From contig NZ_JAKZEW010000004.1 of the NCBI RefSeq assembly GCF_022548875.1, positions 139,684-203,683 on the forward strand: a stretch of 64,000 bases of DNA, given 5' to 3'. Made by a program: the position numbers and the translations under genes. The stretch's first letter is position 1. Each line of letters starts with the position of its first letter. Positions 39,229 to 49,211 of the stretch are shown piece by piece. The notes beneath the pieces were generated by a model, which searched no databases, had not been told where the DNA came from, and saw only the letters and a list, made by a program, of their open reading frames with translations. The DNA comes from Glycomyces sp. L485. GTDB lineage: Bacteria > Actinomycetota > Actinomycetes > Mycobacteriales > Micromonosporaceae.

Positions 39229-42200
39229 TCATCCGACACCGGTGGCACTCGCGAGCGGGACGAGGGCCTCAGAGGCCGCGACCGGGTCGATCGGGGTTCG
39301 CCCGCCGTGCCGGTGCAGTCGCACGGAGTCGACCTTCTGCTCCGGGAACTCGTGAACGTCGCGGACTGTGATGCCGGGGGTCAGCCCGATCTCCAGATGG
39401 CCCGCGTCGCCGAGATCGCGGGTCATTTCAAACTCCATGCCCCCGTCGCCGACGCAGCCTCGTTCCCAGCCCTTGCCGGTCAGCCCCAGCAGCGATCCGA
39501 CCGATACCGCGGCGCCCTCGAATCTGGTGAGGCGCCCGGTCTCCAGTTCCTCCGGGGTGAACGCCTCGACCGGCCGGGCGAGCTGTTCGAAGGGCTGGAG
39601 GAGTTCGTAGTCGGCGAAGATCCCGGCCCAGGTCTCGACCTGGTCTCCCAAGTGGACGGGATGGGCCAGGCGGATCGTCGCGTCGTCGGGGAGCCTCAGC
39701 TCGTTCTCGTCGACGTCGGTGCGGCTGCGGTCCTCGGCCATGCGGAACGCGGTCGTCTCTCCGCCATGATCGGCCACCCACACCAGGCGGTGCGTGAGAT
39801 GCCGTACCAGGGCATGGTCGACCAGGTGGCGGTCGAACTCGGCCTTCGTCCAGGTCCGTTGGCGGACCATGGCCAGCTCCAGGCGCTCCACCAGGTCGGA
39901 GGCGACCGTTCGGACCTCTTTCTTGAGCCTGGTGAACCGTTTGCGGGAGGACTCGGCGATGCCGGCGTCGTCGCGGACTCCGGGTTTGGGGAGGGCCTTG
40001 CGGGCCTTGCCGTCGGAGTCGGTGATGATCGGCTTCAGCTCCTCGTCGAAGCGGACCTCGAACCGGCGGGGACCGTAGTCGTACACCAGCGCGGACTCCT
40101 CGCCGATCCCGAAGTCGGGGACGAGGCGGTCGGCGAGCTGTTCGGAACTCAGGCCGAGTCCAGCGGCGATCGCCTCGATCTGCTCCCGCGCAGTCCACTT
40201 GAGATTCTCGTACCTGACCTTCTCGGAGATGCGGTGGATTGCCCGCAGGGCCGTCTCGGTTCCGATGACGCCGAGCACTTCGAGACCCGCGACGGCACGC
40301 TTGTGCAACTTGCGGCCCGGCCACTCGCAGATGAGCGGCACGAGCGCGCGGACGGTGTCGTCGTCCCCGAAGTGGGCGAGCTGGGCGAGCGCCCACGAGT
40401 CCTCGACGGGGGCGCCGACGGCCAGCCACTGCTCGAACAGCGCCCAGCAGAACCGTGCGAGCGATTCCGGGTCGCAGTGCTCGGCCACGACGTCGATCCC
40501 GGCGTACCGGTAGTGGGGCGCGGCGATCGCCAGGACGGTCACGAGATGCCCGACCGATCGGTCCGGCAGTGCGCGCTCACGGCCTTTGAGCAGCACCTGC
40601 GGCAGGACCGCAGGCGCGGCCCAGGCGCCGACCCCGGGGGCCTTGCCGCCGAACGGCTCGAGCGGGTCGCGCTCGGCCAAGGGCCTGATCGCCTCGACGG
40701 CGGCCTCGCCGTACCGCGCCGCTGCTTCGAGCAGCAGTTCCGGTCCCCGCCGGTGCCGCAAATAGTCCAAAGTGGCCTCGGCGGCCCGGCGGGCCTTCCT
40801 GGCCCTGCCGAGCGCGTCCGGAATGAGAAGGATCGCCGCGTCGGCGGCGTGCCGGTCGAGCCAGGCGAGGGCCGTCGGGCGGAGGGCCTTGAGGCGGACC
40901 AGCGAGTCGGCCGCCATCCGGGCCGCCTCCGGGTTGGACAGTGGAAGCAGGACCTCGCGCAGTGCCGCGTTGGGCTGCACCAGCTCGGTGATCTGCGGTG
41001 CGACGTCGAGTCCGAATCGGGCGAGCACCTGCTTGAGTTCGTGCGCGCTGGGGTACCAGGCCCGGCCGTCCCATCGGGCGGCCATGGGCTTGGCGAGTTC
41101 GTCGGGGGCGAAGGCGAGGAAGTCGAGTCGTTCGGTGTAGTCGCGCTCGTCCCATCGAGCGGCTTCGGCCCGCCACTGGTCGATGTCCCGTTCACGGCGC
41201 GGGTACTTGGGTTCCCACTGGTCCCGTTCGCCTTCGGCCCACACGATCCGGTTCACAGGGAGCGGGTCCAGTCCCTCCAGCACGGCCGGTTTCGCCTTCG
41301 GCCTCGGTCGCTCCCACGGCGGTGCGAGCAGCAGTTCCGGGATCTCTTCGGGTGCCGCCTCCGGGACTGGCCTCGCGTCGCCGGTCAGCGGTTCGAGCGC
41401 GTCGCGTGTTCCCTGATCGAGGGCCGGGAGCGCGGACTCGACCAGGTTCGGGTCGGACCGCAGCACGGTGGTGAGGAGTCTGCGCTGCTCACGCGTCGCC
41501 GCTGCGACCTTGGGCGCGATGGTCCGCAGGGCGCGGCAGGGGAAGCGGGCTGCCGCTTCGATCGCGGGGCCGACCGCCACCGGCGCGTCGAGGTCGTCGA
41601 TGATCGCGGCCATCGCCTCGTCGGAGGGCAGCGCCGCCAGCGCCTGGTAGATCGGTTTCCAGCAGTCCGCGCCGCGGGACTGCGAGATCATTCCTCGCAG
41701 CATCGGGAGTGCGTCGATGCCCAGCCGGGCTGTCAGGTCGAGCGCGTCGGTCCTGCCGATCACGGTTCCGGCGAGCACGCTCTCGCCCGCCGCGTGCAGT
41801 TGTTCGGAGGTGGTGATCAGCCGGAGCAGGGCATTGGCGATGTGGGTGTCCCCGCGCCGGTCGCTCAGCTCGACGCACAGCTCGTCGATCCAGGTCTTCC
41901 GATCCGGCACGATCAGGCATGAGATGAGCCGCTTGACGGCGGTGCCGCGCCGCGCCGCAAGTGCCTCCAGCACCGCTTCGTACTCGGCGTCCGGGGCGGT
42001 TGCCACGACGGTCCGAATCGTTCCGAACTCGGCGTCTCTACGGGACCAGCGCCACCCGATGTCGTCGATCGATATATAGAAAAGGTAGTTGAAGCCGCCG
42101 CGGAAGTAGCGGGAGTCGACGGCGGCCAGCTCGATCACGGCGCTCGCGGCGAACGGGAGGCCGTAGTCCTCGGCCAGCCAGTCGAACAGCGGCCGCGGCG

Positions 42201-42492
42201 AGGTGCCGTTGCCGTAGTCCCGATTGATCACCGCTGCGACGACCGCGGCGCCGTAGGGATCGGGCTCGCCGTCGAGGAACGCCAGCGCGGGTGCGGCGAA
42301 CGACTCGTTCTGCTCGAGATCCAATGTCCTGCGGACCTGGCCCTCGCGGTCGCGGAGGTCGGCGCGCATCTGGTCGGGTTTGAGCGCGACCCTTCTTCTG
42401 CTGCCGTCTCCTCTCCTGGCCCGGAGATGCCGTCTCCAGGATTCGGGGACGGCGAACTGGTCTTCATCGGGCAATGACAGGCTCGGCTTCAT
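39229..42492 (-). CDS. DUF4132 protein, paralogue 2 (YehI-like)
   Basis: This 1,087-residue protein, counted from ATG 42492, opens with SLPDEDQFAVPESWRRHL. The motif FLDGEPDPYGAAVV follows near residue 75, then long Ala/Leu-rich helical repeats, and the DUF4132 core near 840-1,000 with DYGPRRF, LPKPGVRDD, QRTWTKAEF, HLTHRLVW and LQPFEQLARP. In-frame starts at 42522 and 42525 are closer to the previous stop. I chose 42492 because it aligns with the N-termini of the paralogues; no ribosome site settles it. Role unknown. Confidence 0.82.
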   Translation of the reverse strand: MKPSLSLPDEDQFAVPESWRRHLRARRGDGSRRRVALKPDQMRADLRDREGQVRRTLDLEQNESFAAPALAFLDGEPDPYGAAVVAAVINRDYGNGTSPRPLFDWLAEDYGLPFAASAVIELAAVDSRYFRGGFNYLFYISIDDIGWRWSRRDAEFGTIRTVVATAPDAEYEAVLEALAARRGTAVKRLISCLIVPDRKTWIDELCVELSDRRGDTHIANALLRLITTSEQLHAAGESVLAGTVIGRTDALDLTARLGIDALPMLRGMISQSRGADCWKPIYQALAALPSDEAMAAIIDDLDAPVAVGPAIEAAARFPCRALRTIAPKVAAATREQRRLLTTVLRSDPNLVESALPALDQGTRDALEPLTGDARPVPEAAPEEIPELLLAPPWERPRPKAKPAVLEGLDPLPVNRIVWAEGERDQWEPKYPRRERDIDQWRAEAARWDERDYTERLDFLAFAPDELAKPMAARWDGRAWYPSAHELKQVLARFGLDVAPQITELVQPNAALREVLLPLSNPEAARMAADSLVRLKALRPTALAWLDRHAADAAILLIPDALGRARKARRAAEATLDYLRHRRGPELLLEAAARYGEAAVEAIRPLAERDPLEPFGGKAPGVGAWAAPAVLPQVLLKGRERALPDRSVGHLVTVLAIAAPHYRYAGIDVVAEHCDPESLARFCWALFEQWLAVGAPVEDSWALAQLAHFGDDDTVRALVPLICEWPGRKLHKRAVAGLEVLGVIGTETALRAIHRISEKVRYENLKWTAREQIEAIAAGLGLSSEQLADRLVPDFGIGEESALVYDYGPRRFEVRFDEELKPIITDSDGKARKALPKPGVRDDAGIAESSRKRFTRLKKEVRTVASDLVERLELAMVRQRTWTKAEFDRHLVDHALVRHLTHRLVWVADHGGETTAFRMAEDRSRTDVDENELRLPDDATIRLAHPVHLGDQVETWAGIFADYELLQPFEQLARPVEAFTPEELETGRLTRFEGAAVSVGSLLGLTGKGWERGCVGDGGMEFEMTRDLGDAGHLEIGLTPGITVRDVHEFPEQKVDSVRLHRHGGRTPIDPVAASEALVPLASATGVG

Positions 42493-42532
42493 GTCGGAGA
42501 GCCTATGCGAGTCATACGACATCACTTCGCGA

Positions 42533-45500
42533 TCATCCGTTCGATGACCGGTCCATTGTGAATCGCAGCAGGTCGGTGACGGCTTCGGAGGCGGCGACCG
42601 GGTCGACCTGGTCGCCGCGGAGCGGCCGGAACGCGGACCTGTGGCGGTTGGCGCTCCGCGCGAACCTGACCTCGGTCAGGTGGTAGGTGGCCCCGTGCAC
42701 CGGCCAGGTGGTCTCGGGCCCTTCGGCGATCTCGACGATCAGGCGGCCCCCGCCGGGCAGCCGCCGTGACAGTCCCGCGCCCCTGCCGGGTTCGTCCCAG
42801 GCCAGGCCCGCGGTGCCGTGACGCCAGTCCCAGGCGCCGCCCGAGAGCAGACCCACCATGCTTACTCGACGACCGGCGAACCGGGTCAGCACTCCGGTGC
42901 GGCGCTCCTGCTCGTCGAGGACGTACGACGGGCGGGACAGCTGCTCGAAGGGCTGCAGGAGCTGATAGTCCAGCGCGGTCTCCAGCCAGGGGTCGAGTCC
43001 GTCGCCTAGCAGAGCGGGGTGGGCGAGCCGGACATCGACGTCGCCGGGGAGCGTCAGCAGCCGGTCGTACGCGTCGGCGTAGCCTTCGGACTCGTCGACC
43101 CTGAAGCCCAGCCACTGCTCTCCGGACCGGTTGGTCCAGATCAGACGCCTCGCGAGCGGGGCGATCACCGGATGTCCGAGGATGTTCCGTTCGAACTCGG
43201 CCAGGGTCCATGTGCGGCCGTCCAACATCGCTTCGCGCAGCCGCCCGGCCTGGACGTCCGCGGCCAGGCTCAGGGCCTTGGCCAGGCGGCGGTATCGCCC
43301 GCGGGAGGCCTGCGCGAGCGCGTCGTCGTCGCGCACGCCAGGTCGGGGCAGGGTGCGCCGCGCACGGCCCCGGTCGTCGACCACTCTCGAATTGAAATGC
43401 TCGTCGATCTCGATGTGGAAGCGGCGGCTTCCGTAGTCGAGCACCGTGGTCGCCGGATCGCGCAGGCCGAGGTCGGGTGCCAGGCGGTCCGCGAGCGACT
43501 CGACCGTGTCGCCTCGCTCGTCGGCGAGTCGGGCGACGAGTTCGCGGGCGTGCCTGGTGGTGGAGGGGAAGCGGTCGAGGCGGGAGATCCGGTAGAGGGT
43601 GTCGAAGGCGGTGTCGCCGCCGATGGCGGCGATCGCTTCGAGCGCGTCGAGCGACCAGCGCTGGTCGGGGCTCGAGGACCAGCGCAGGAGATGCGGCTCC
43701 AGCAGCTCCACTGTCGATCCGTCGCCGAAGCATCCCATCTGATGCACCACCCAGGAGTCGGACTTCGGCTCGTCCGAGGCAAGCCACAGTTCGAACAGCG
43801 CTCGGGAGAATTCGGCGAGCGACTCGCGCTCGCAGTGCTCGGCGAGTTCCTCGACCGGCATGTAGGGCACCTGCGGGGTCCACAGTGACAGTGCGGTGAT
43901 GAGGTTCCCGACCGATTCTCTGGGCACGACGGCGTCGCCGCCGCGCATCACCACCTCAGGGAGTGCCGCGGGGTCGGCCCAGTCCTTCGGCGCCCGCACC
44001 GCCAGGCCGATCGGTTCGAGCGGATCGGCCTGCGACAGAAAGGAGGCCACGCGCTCCCCAACCTGGGTCCCGTAGCGGCCGGCCGCCTCGACGACGGCGC
44101 GGTCGCCGTGCCTGAACGCCAGGTACCGCAGCGCGGCCCACGCGCCGCGACGGGCGCGCGCGTCCTCGCCGACCGCGTCCGGCACAAGGAATTCGGCGGC
44201 CCGGAGGCCGTTCCGGTCGAGCCAGGCGACAGCCCCCTTCCTGCGGACCCTGAGGCGCACCAGCCAGTCGGCGGCGAGGCGGGCGGCCGATTCGCTGAGG
44301 ATCGGGGTGAGGATCTCCGAGCGGATGTTCGGGTTCTCCCGCAGCCGCCGGACGGTGTCGTCGGCCACCTCCGCACCCCGGTGCGCGAGCCTGCCGAACA
44401 GGGCCGAGCCCACGTCCAGACCGCCGATGCGGGACGAGCCGACCGACATCTCCGTGCCCCAGTACTCCTCCTCGTCCCATTCCCAGCAATGCGGTTCGAT
44501 CGACTTGGCGCGGGCGTACTCCTCGAACCTCCAGATGAGCTCGATCTCGCTGGGCGCCTTGAGGTCGGTGATCGGCTTCGTGCGGGGGCCGCGGCGTCGC
44601 CGAGGCCAGGGCGGGGCCGCGAGCAGGCGCGGCAGCCGCTCGGTCTCGGCGGCCGGGAGGCCCCGGCCCGCGGTGACCGCGCGCAGGGCCGCGTGTTCGG
44701 CCTCGGTCAAGGCCGACCGCGCCTCGGCCGATTCGAGGAGCTCGGGGCCGAGGTCGCGGGCCAGTCGCGCCCGCTCGATCGCCGACAGGCCCGGGGTCGA
44801 TGCCGCGGCGGCCTTGGCGAAGCGGCCGGGGAATCGGGTCGAGGCGGACCGGACGGCGGCGCGCGCCTGCGGGTCGTCGCGGTGGGCGAGCAGCAGCGCG
44901 ACCGCTTCGTCGCTCGGCATCAGCGCCAGCCCGTCGAAGATGACCCGGCGCCGAGGGGCGATGGGGAGCCGGCCGCGCAGCGGCGCTGTCAGGAACGGCA
45001 GGCAGCCGATGCCGAGGTGGTGGATCCACTCGGCGAGGACACGGCGGCACACGTACGGCGCGGGGATCCTCTCGGCGCCGCCGTCGAGCAGCCTTCCGGG
45101 GTCGGCCTTGATCGACAAGACGACCGACTCGGACGGACACCAGTCGGCCCCTTGGGATTGATCCTCCTCTCCGGCGTCGCGCACCCACTGGTCCTGGTCG
45201 GGCAGCAGCAGCGCCGCGACCAGGCGCCGCGATGTCGAGTTCCGCTGGGCGGCGGCGGCCGCGACCGCGGCGGCGTATTCGCCTTCTGGGGCCTGGGCGA
45301 GTGCGCTCTGCGCCTTGCGCAGCGCAGGGCCCTTGCCCACCCAGGGAGACTCGTACATGGAGGCGAAGAATGTCGCCTCGCCGATCAGGGGCAGGTCATG
45401 CTCCTCGTCGCCGGGCGGGTTCAGGTTCGGTCGGGCCTCATAGCCGATCTGGGCGATCGCGGCCGCCGCCGCGAACGGCAGGCCGAACTGTCCGGCCCAG

Positions 45501-45859
45501 GCCGACCAGATCTGCCAGTCGACGTCGTCGCGGTCGAGGTCGCACCATTCGGAGTGGTCCGCAAGCGCGGCCTTCCGGAGGATCAGTCCGACCGCCGCGG
45601 CGCCGAGCGGATCGGCCTCGCCGTCGAGGTAGGCGATTCCGGCGTCGGTGACGTAAGGGAGCGAACCGGGTTGGCGCAGTGCCTGCTCCAGCGCGGTCCG
45701 GTGCGCGGTGAGCCAGAGGCGGATCCGCGCCTCGGCCTCGGTGTCGGGACGGCAGTCGACTCGGACCTCGTTGCGCCGCCTGGGCAGCAGCAGTTCCCGC
45801 CATTGCTCGGGCAGCTCGATCCGGTTCTCGTCGGGAAGGTCGGTGATCGGGCGGGGCAT
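42533..45859 (-). CDS. DUF4132 protein, paralogue 3 (YehI-like, most diverged)
   Basis: This 1,108-residue protein starts at ATG 45859, supported by AGGAG 7 nt upstream; an ATG at 45874 in ATGA overlap is less well placed. The N-terminus has DLPDENRIELPEQW, then YLDGEADPLGAAAV near residue 80. The C-terminal core keeps DYGSRRF, LPRPGVRDD, GRTWTLAEF, LARRLIW and LQPFEQLSRP. Between these anchors it differs more than the other three do from each other. A longer open frame to 48,001 lies inside paralogue 4 and is not coding. Confidence 0.85.
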   Translation of the reverse strand: MPRPITDLPDENRIELPEQWRELLLPRRRNEVRVDCRPDTEAEARIRLWLTAHRTALEQALRQPGSLPYVTDAGIAYLDGEADPLGAAAVGLILRKAALADHSEWCDLDRDDVDWQIWSAWAGQFGLPFAAAAAIAQIGYEARPNLNPPGDEEHDLPLIGEATFFASMYESPWVGKGPALRKAQSALAQAPEGEYAAAVAAAAAQRNSTSRRLVAALLLPDQDQWVRDAGEEDQSQGADWCPSESVVLSIKADPGRLLDGGAERIPAPYVCRRVLAEWIHHLGIGCLPFLTAPLRGRLPIAPRRRVIFDGLALMPSDEAVALLLAHRDDPQARAAVRSASTRFPGRFAKAAAASTPGLSAIERARLARDLGPELLESAEARSALTEAEHAALRAVTAGRGLPAAETERLPRLLAAPPWPRRRRGPRTKPITDLKAPSEIELIWRFEEYARAKSIEPHCWEWDEEEYWGTEMSVGSSRIGGLDVGSALFGRLAHRGAEVADDTVRRLRENPNIRSEILTPILSESAARLAADWLVRLRVRRKGAVAWLDRNGLRAAEFLVPDAVGEDARARRGAWAALRYLAFRHGDRAVVEAAGRYGTQVGERVASFLSQADPLEPIGLAVRAPKDWADPAALPEVVMRGGDAVVPRESVGNLITALSLWTPQVPYMPVEELAEHCERESLAEFSRALFELWLASDEPKSDSWVVHQMGCFGDGSTVELLEPHLLRWSSSPDQRWSLDALEAIAAIGGDTAFDTLYRISRLDRFPSTTRHARELVARLADERGDTVESLADRLAPDLGLRDPATTVLDYGSRRFHIEIDEHFNSRVVDDRGRARRTLPRPGVRDDDALAQASRGRYRRLAKALSLAADVQAGRLREAMLDGRTWTLAEFERNILGHPVIAPLARRLIWTNRSGEQWLGFRVDESEGYADAYDRLLTLPGDVDVRLAHPALLGDGLDPWLETALDYQLLQPFEQLSRPSYVLDEQERRTGVLTRFAGRRVSMVGLLSGGAWDWRHGTAGLAWDEPGRGAGLSRRLPGGGRLIVEIAEGPETTWPVHGATYHLTEVRFARSANRHRSAFRPLRGDQVDPVAASEAVTDLLRFTMDRSSNG

Positions 45860-45870
45860 GTCCTGGCTCC

Positions 45871-48800
45871 TCATGCGGTCTTTGTGATCCGCGCCAGCGC
45901 GGTGAGCACTTCGGATGCGGTGACGGGGTCGAGGTCGGTCGGGTGGGGATGCGATTCGCCGCACGCGGCCGACCGGTAGTCCTCGGCGTGCGACAGGTGG
46001 ACCGACTCGACGGTCTGCAAGGGGAACTCCGAGACGTCGCCGGCGTAGATGCCGGGGTCGAGCGAGAGGAGGACGTATCCGCCGCCGGGCAGTGCGTAGC
46101 ACACGCCCGGTTCGCATCCGGCGTCTTCGGGGGCGGCTCGCCGCCAGCCCCAGTGGGTCATGCCCAGGAGGCGGACCGCCTCGATCCGGGCGCCTTCGAA
46201 GCGGGTGAGCCGCCCGCTCTCCAGCTCGTCGGCGGTGAAGGCCATGACCGGGCGGTTGAGCTGGTCGAACGGCTGGATGATCTCGTAGTCGGCGAGGATC
46301 TCGGTCCAGTCGGTCAGGTCCTCCCCCAGTCTCGCGGGGTGTGCCAGGCTGATCGCCGCGTCCTCGGGCAGGTCGAACTCCTCCTCGTCGACGTCGGTGG
46401 GGCTCTTGTCCTCGGCGAGCCGGAAGGCGCGCCGGACGCCGCCGGACTCGGCCAGCCAGATCAGGCGGCGCGCCAGGTTCCACATCAGCGGGTGGTCGAC
46501 GAAGAACTCCTGGAACTCCCCCGTCGTCCACCTCCGTCCAGAGACCATGGCCCGTTCCAGGCGCTCGATCTGGTCCTTGGCGACCGAGCGGAGGTCCTTC
46601 TTCAGCTGCGAGAAGCGCTTGTAGGCGGCCCCGGCGAGCTCGGCGTCGTCCTTGGCGCCGGGCTTGGGAAGGCTCTTGCGGGGTCTGCCGTCCATGTCGG
46701 TCACGTACGGCTTGAACTGTTCGTCGAGGCCGATCTTGAACTTCCGGGGTCCGTAGTCGAGGACCACACTCGACGCCTCGTCGAGCCCGAAGTCGGGGAC
46801 GAGGCGGTCGCCGAGCTGCTCGGTGGTCAGGCCCAGTCCTTCGGCTATGGACCCGATCTGCTCGGTGGCCTTCTCCTTGAGGGCCTTGAACCTGACCTTC
46901 TGGGAGATGGAGTGGATCGCGGCGAGCGCTGATTCGGAGCCGATGGCGCCGAGGACCTCCAGGCCGGTCACGGCTCGTTTGTGCTGGCTCTGTCCGGGCC
47001 ACCGGCGGATCATAGGGGTGAGGCGGCGGACGGCGTCGTCCCCGCCGAAGTGGGCCAGTTGGGTGAGGGCCCAGCCGTCCTTGGACGGTGCCTCGGCCGC
47101 GATCCATTGCTCGAACAGCGCCCAGGAGTATTCGGCGAGCGAGTCGCGGTCGCAGGTCGCGGCGACGACGTCGACCCCGGCGTAGGGGAAGCCGGGGGCG
47201 GCGACGGCTAGGACGGTGGTGAGGTGCCGGACCGACTCGGCCGGCAGCGCGGCCTCGCGGCCCTGCAGAAGGACCTGGGGCAGCATCGCGGGGTCGGCCC
47301 AGGCGGGAGGTTTGGGGATCTTGACGTCTACGGGGTCGAGCGGGTCGGTGTCGATCAGTGCGGTGACGGTTTCGGCGGCCGCCTCCTCGCCGTATTCCTT
47401 CGCGGCGGCGGTGACGTTCTCGGCGCCGCGGGTGGCGATCAGGTGGCGCAGGGCGGCGGCGGCTGCGGCGCGCGCCTGCTTGTCGGTGCCGAGGGCGTCG
47501 GGGATGAGCAGGTGCACTGCCGCCGGGCCGTGGCGGTCGAGCCAGCGCTTCGCGACCGGCCGCAGGGATTTGAGCCGGCGCAGCCAGTCGGCGGCGAGGC
47601 GGGCGGCCTCGCGGCTCCGGATCGGGAGGATCGCGGTGGCTATGTCGGGGCTGCGATTGAGGTGGGGCGTCAACCGGTCGAGGACGTCGGTTCCGAACCT
47701 GGACAGGATGCGTTTGGCCCGAGCCTCCGTGAGCCCGCCGGCCGAACCGTCCCACCGGTCGAGCAGCGGCGCCGCGAGGTCCGTCGGCGCACATGCGAAG
47801 AAGAAGGTGTCGTGCCCCGACCCGGAGTGCTTGTCGAAGCTTCGTATCCTGCGCATCCAGAAGTCGCGGTCGGCCCAGCGGAACTCGGCCTCCCCGATCA
47901 CGGACCAGGACTCCTGTTCGCCTGCCTCCCAGACGAGCCGGTCCTCCAGGAACGGCGAGAGGATCCTGTACGCCGACCGTTTCCGCCTGCCCCGCGTCCA
48001 CGGCGGTGCGACGAGCAGTTCCGGCAGTGCCTCGGTGGAGGCGTCCGGGACGCGGTCGGAGTCGTCGAGCAGTCCGGCGATGGCCTCCCGATCGGCCGGC
48101 GCAAGGCGCGGGAGTGCCGTGTCCAGCAGGCCGGGGGCGGCCCTCGCGAGGCCGGCGAGCCTGCCGCGCAGTGTCGCATCCGCATCTCGGGCCCGCACGG
48201 CGATGGTGCGCAGTGCCCGGTCCGGGAACCGCTCGGCCATGGCGAGCAGGGTCTTCTGGGCGCCGGGCATCGTCAGATGGTCGATCGTGAACTCGACGGC
48301 TTCATCGGTGGGGATCAGTCCGATGGCACGAAGCAGCAGGACGCGTGCGTCCTTGGACATCTCGGGCGAGCGCGTGAGGGTGTCGGCCAGGATCGGCAGG
48401 CTCGCGGACCCCATCCCGTCGACGAGCGCGGCGACGGTCCTCTCGGTGAGGTGGTAGCCGTCGATGTGCGTCCTCCGACTCGCCGCGACGTGTTCGGGAG
48501 CGGTCACCATGGTCCACAAGGCGCCCTCATGGCCGCCGACGGCGGGGAAGTCGGCGCAGGCCTCCTCGACCCACAGCGATTCGGTCGGCATGAGCTGTGC
48601 GGCGGCGAGCCTCCTGGCCGGATCGGTCCGGCGCTGGGCGAGGGCCGCGACCGCGGCCTCGTACTCGCTCTCGGAAGCCGAGGCGAGCAGCGATCTGATC
48701 CGGCCGATCCTGTCCGACGGGCGGTGCCAGCTCCATCCCAACCGATACGGTGCGTCCTCGCCGACGATCGTGTGGGCGATGCCCCTCTGCTCGTAGTCGG

Positions 48801-49197
48801 GGAACCAGTGCGTGATCGCCAGGGACTCGGTCGTCGCGGCGGCGGCGAAGTCGATGCCGTGCTCGACGGTCCAGGCGTCGAGGTGCTCGTTTCGACGGTC
48901 CCGTTCGATGCAGTAGTCGCCCTTGGCCTCGAGCAGCAGCATCACCACCGCGGCTCCGGCCGGGTCGGGATCGCCGTCGAGGTGCGCGGTGGCGGCCGCG
49001 GCGACGGCCTGATTGTCCGGCTGGGCGAGGGCCGCGTCGAGGTCGCCGCGGTTGCGGGCGATGCGGCCGGCGATCAGCGCGGGCGCGGCGGCGTCGAGGA
49101 CGATCTCGGGCCCGGTGCGCCTGCCGCGCCACGGCAGCAGGTGGTTGGTCCATTCGGCGGGCAGTCGCGGGGCGTGATCCGTGTCGGGGTTCTTCAT
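45871..49197 (-). CDS. DUF4132 protein, paralogue 4 (YehI-like), first gene of the operon
   Basis: This 1,108-residue protein has a reduced form of the shared N-terminal signature (APRLPAEWTNHLLPW), then HLDGDPDPAGAAVV. The DUF4132 core, near 830-1,000, has DYGPRKF, LPKPGAKDD, GRRWTTGEFQEFFVDHP, LARRLIW and IQPFDQLNRP. No Shine-Dalgarno lies before ATG 49197. A TATTGT hexamer ends 7 nt upstream, so the mRNA may be leaderless. E. coli YehI is of similar size and also stands first in its set, but it carries a WGR domain that I do not see here. Confidence 0.83.
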   Translation of the reverse strand: MKNPDTDHAPRLPAEWTNHLLPWRGRRTGPEIVLDAAAPALIAGRIARNRGDLDAALAQPDNQAVAAAATAHLDGDPDPAGAAVVMLLLEAKGDYCIERDRRNEHLDAWTVEHGIDFAAAATTESLAITHWFPDYEQRGIAHTIVGEDAPYRLGWSWHRPSDRIGRIRSLLASASESEYEAAVAALAQRRTDPARRLAAAQLMPTESLWVEEACADFPAVGGHEGALWTMVTAPEHVAASRRTHIDGYHLTERTVAALVDGMGSASLPILADTLTRSPEMSKDARVLLLRAIGLIPTDEAVEFTIDHLTMPGAQKTLLAMAERFPDRALRTIAVRARDADATLRGRLAGLARAAPGLLDTALPRLAPADREAIAGLLDDSDRVPDASTEALPELLVAPPWTRGRRKRSAYRILSPFLEDRLVWEAGEQESWSVIGEAEFRWADRDFWMRRIRSFDKHSGSGHDTFFFACAPTDLAAPLLDRWDGSAGGLTEARAKRILSRFGTDVLDRLTPHLNRSPDIATAILPIRSREAARLAADWLRRLKSLRPVAKRWLDRHGPAAVHLLIPDALGTDKQARAAAAAALRHLIATRGAENVTAAAKEYGEEAAAETVTALIDTDPLDPVDVKIPKPPAWADPAMLPQVLLQGREAALPAESVRHLTTVLAVAAPGFPYAGVDVVAATCDRDSLAEYSWALFEQWIAAEAPSKDGWALTQLAHFGGDDAVRRLTPMIRRWPGQSQHKRAVTGLEVLGAIGSESALAAIHSISQKVRFKALKEKATEQIGSIAEGLGLTTEQLGDRLVPDFGLDEASSVVLDYGPRKFKIGLDEQFKPYVTDMDGRPRKSLPKPGAKDDAELAGAAYKRFSQLKKDLRSVAKDQIERLERAMVSGRRWTTGEFQEFFVDHPLMWNLARRLIWLAESGGVRRAFRLAEDKSPTDVDEEEFDLPEDAAISLAHPARLGEDLTDWTEILADYEIIQPFDQLNRPVMAFTADELESGRLTRFEGARIEAVRLLGMTHWGWRRAAPEDAGCEPGVCYALPGGGYVLLSLDPGIYAGDVSEFPLQTVESVHLSHAEDYRSAACGESHPHPTDLDPVTASEVLTALARITKTA

Positions 49198-49211
49198 GCG
49201 CGAAACAATAA

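Noticed and set aside
42533-48001. An 1,822-codon minus-strand frame that could suggest a fused giant DUF4132 protein
   Set aside because: The N-terminal third is Arg/Pro-rich shadow sequence inside paralogue 4. The real start at 45859 has a good AGGAG and the family N-terminus.
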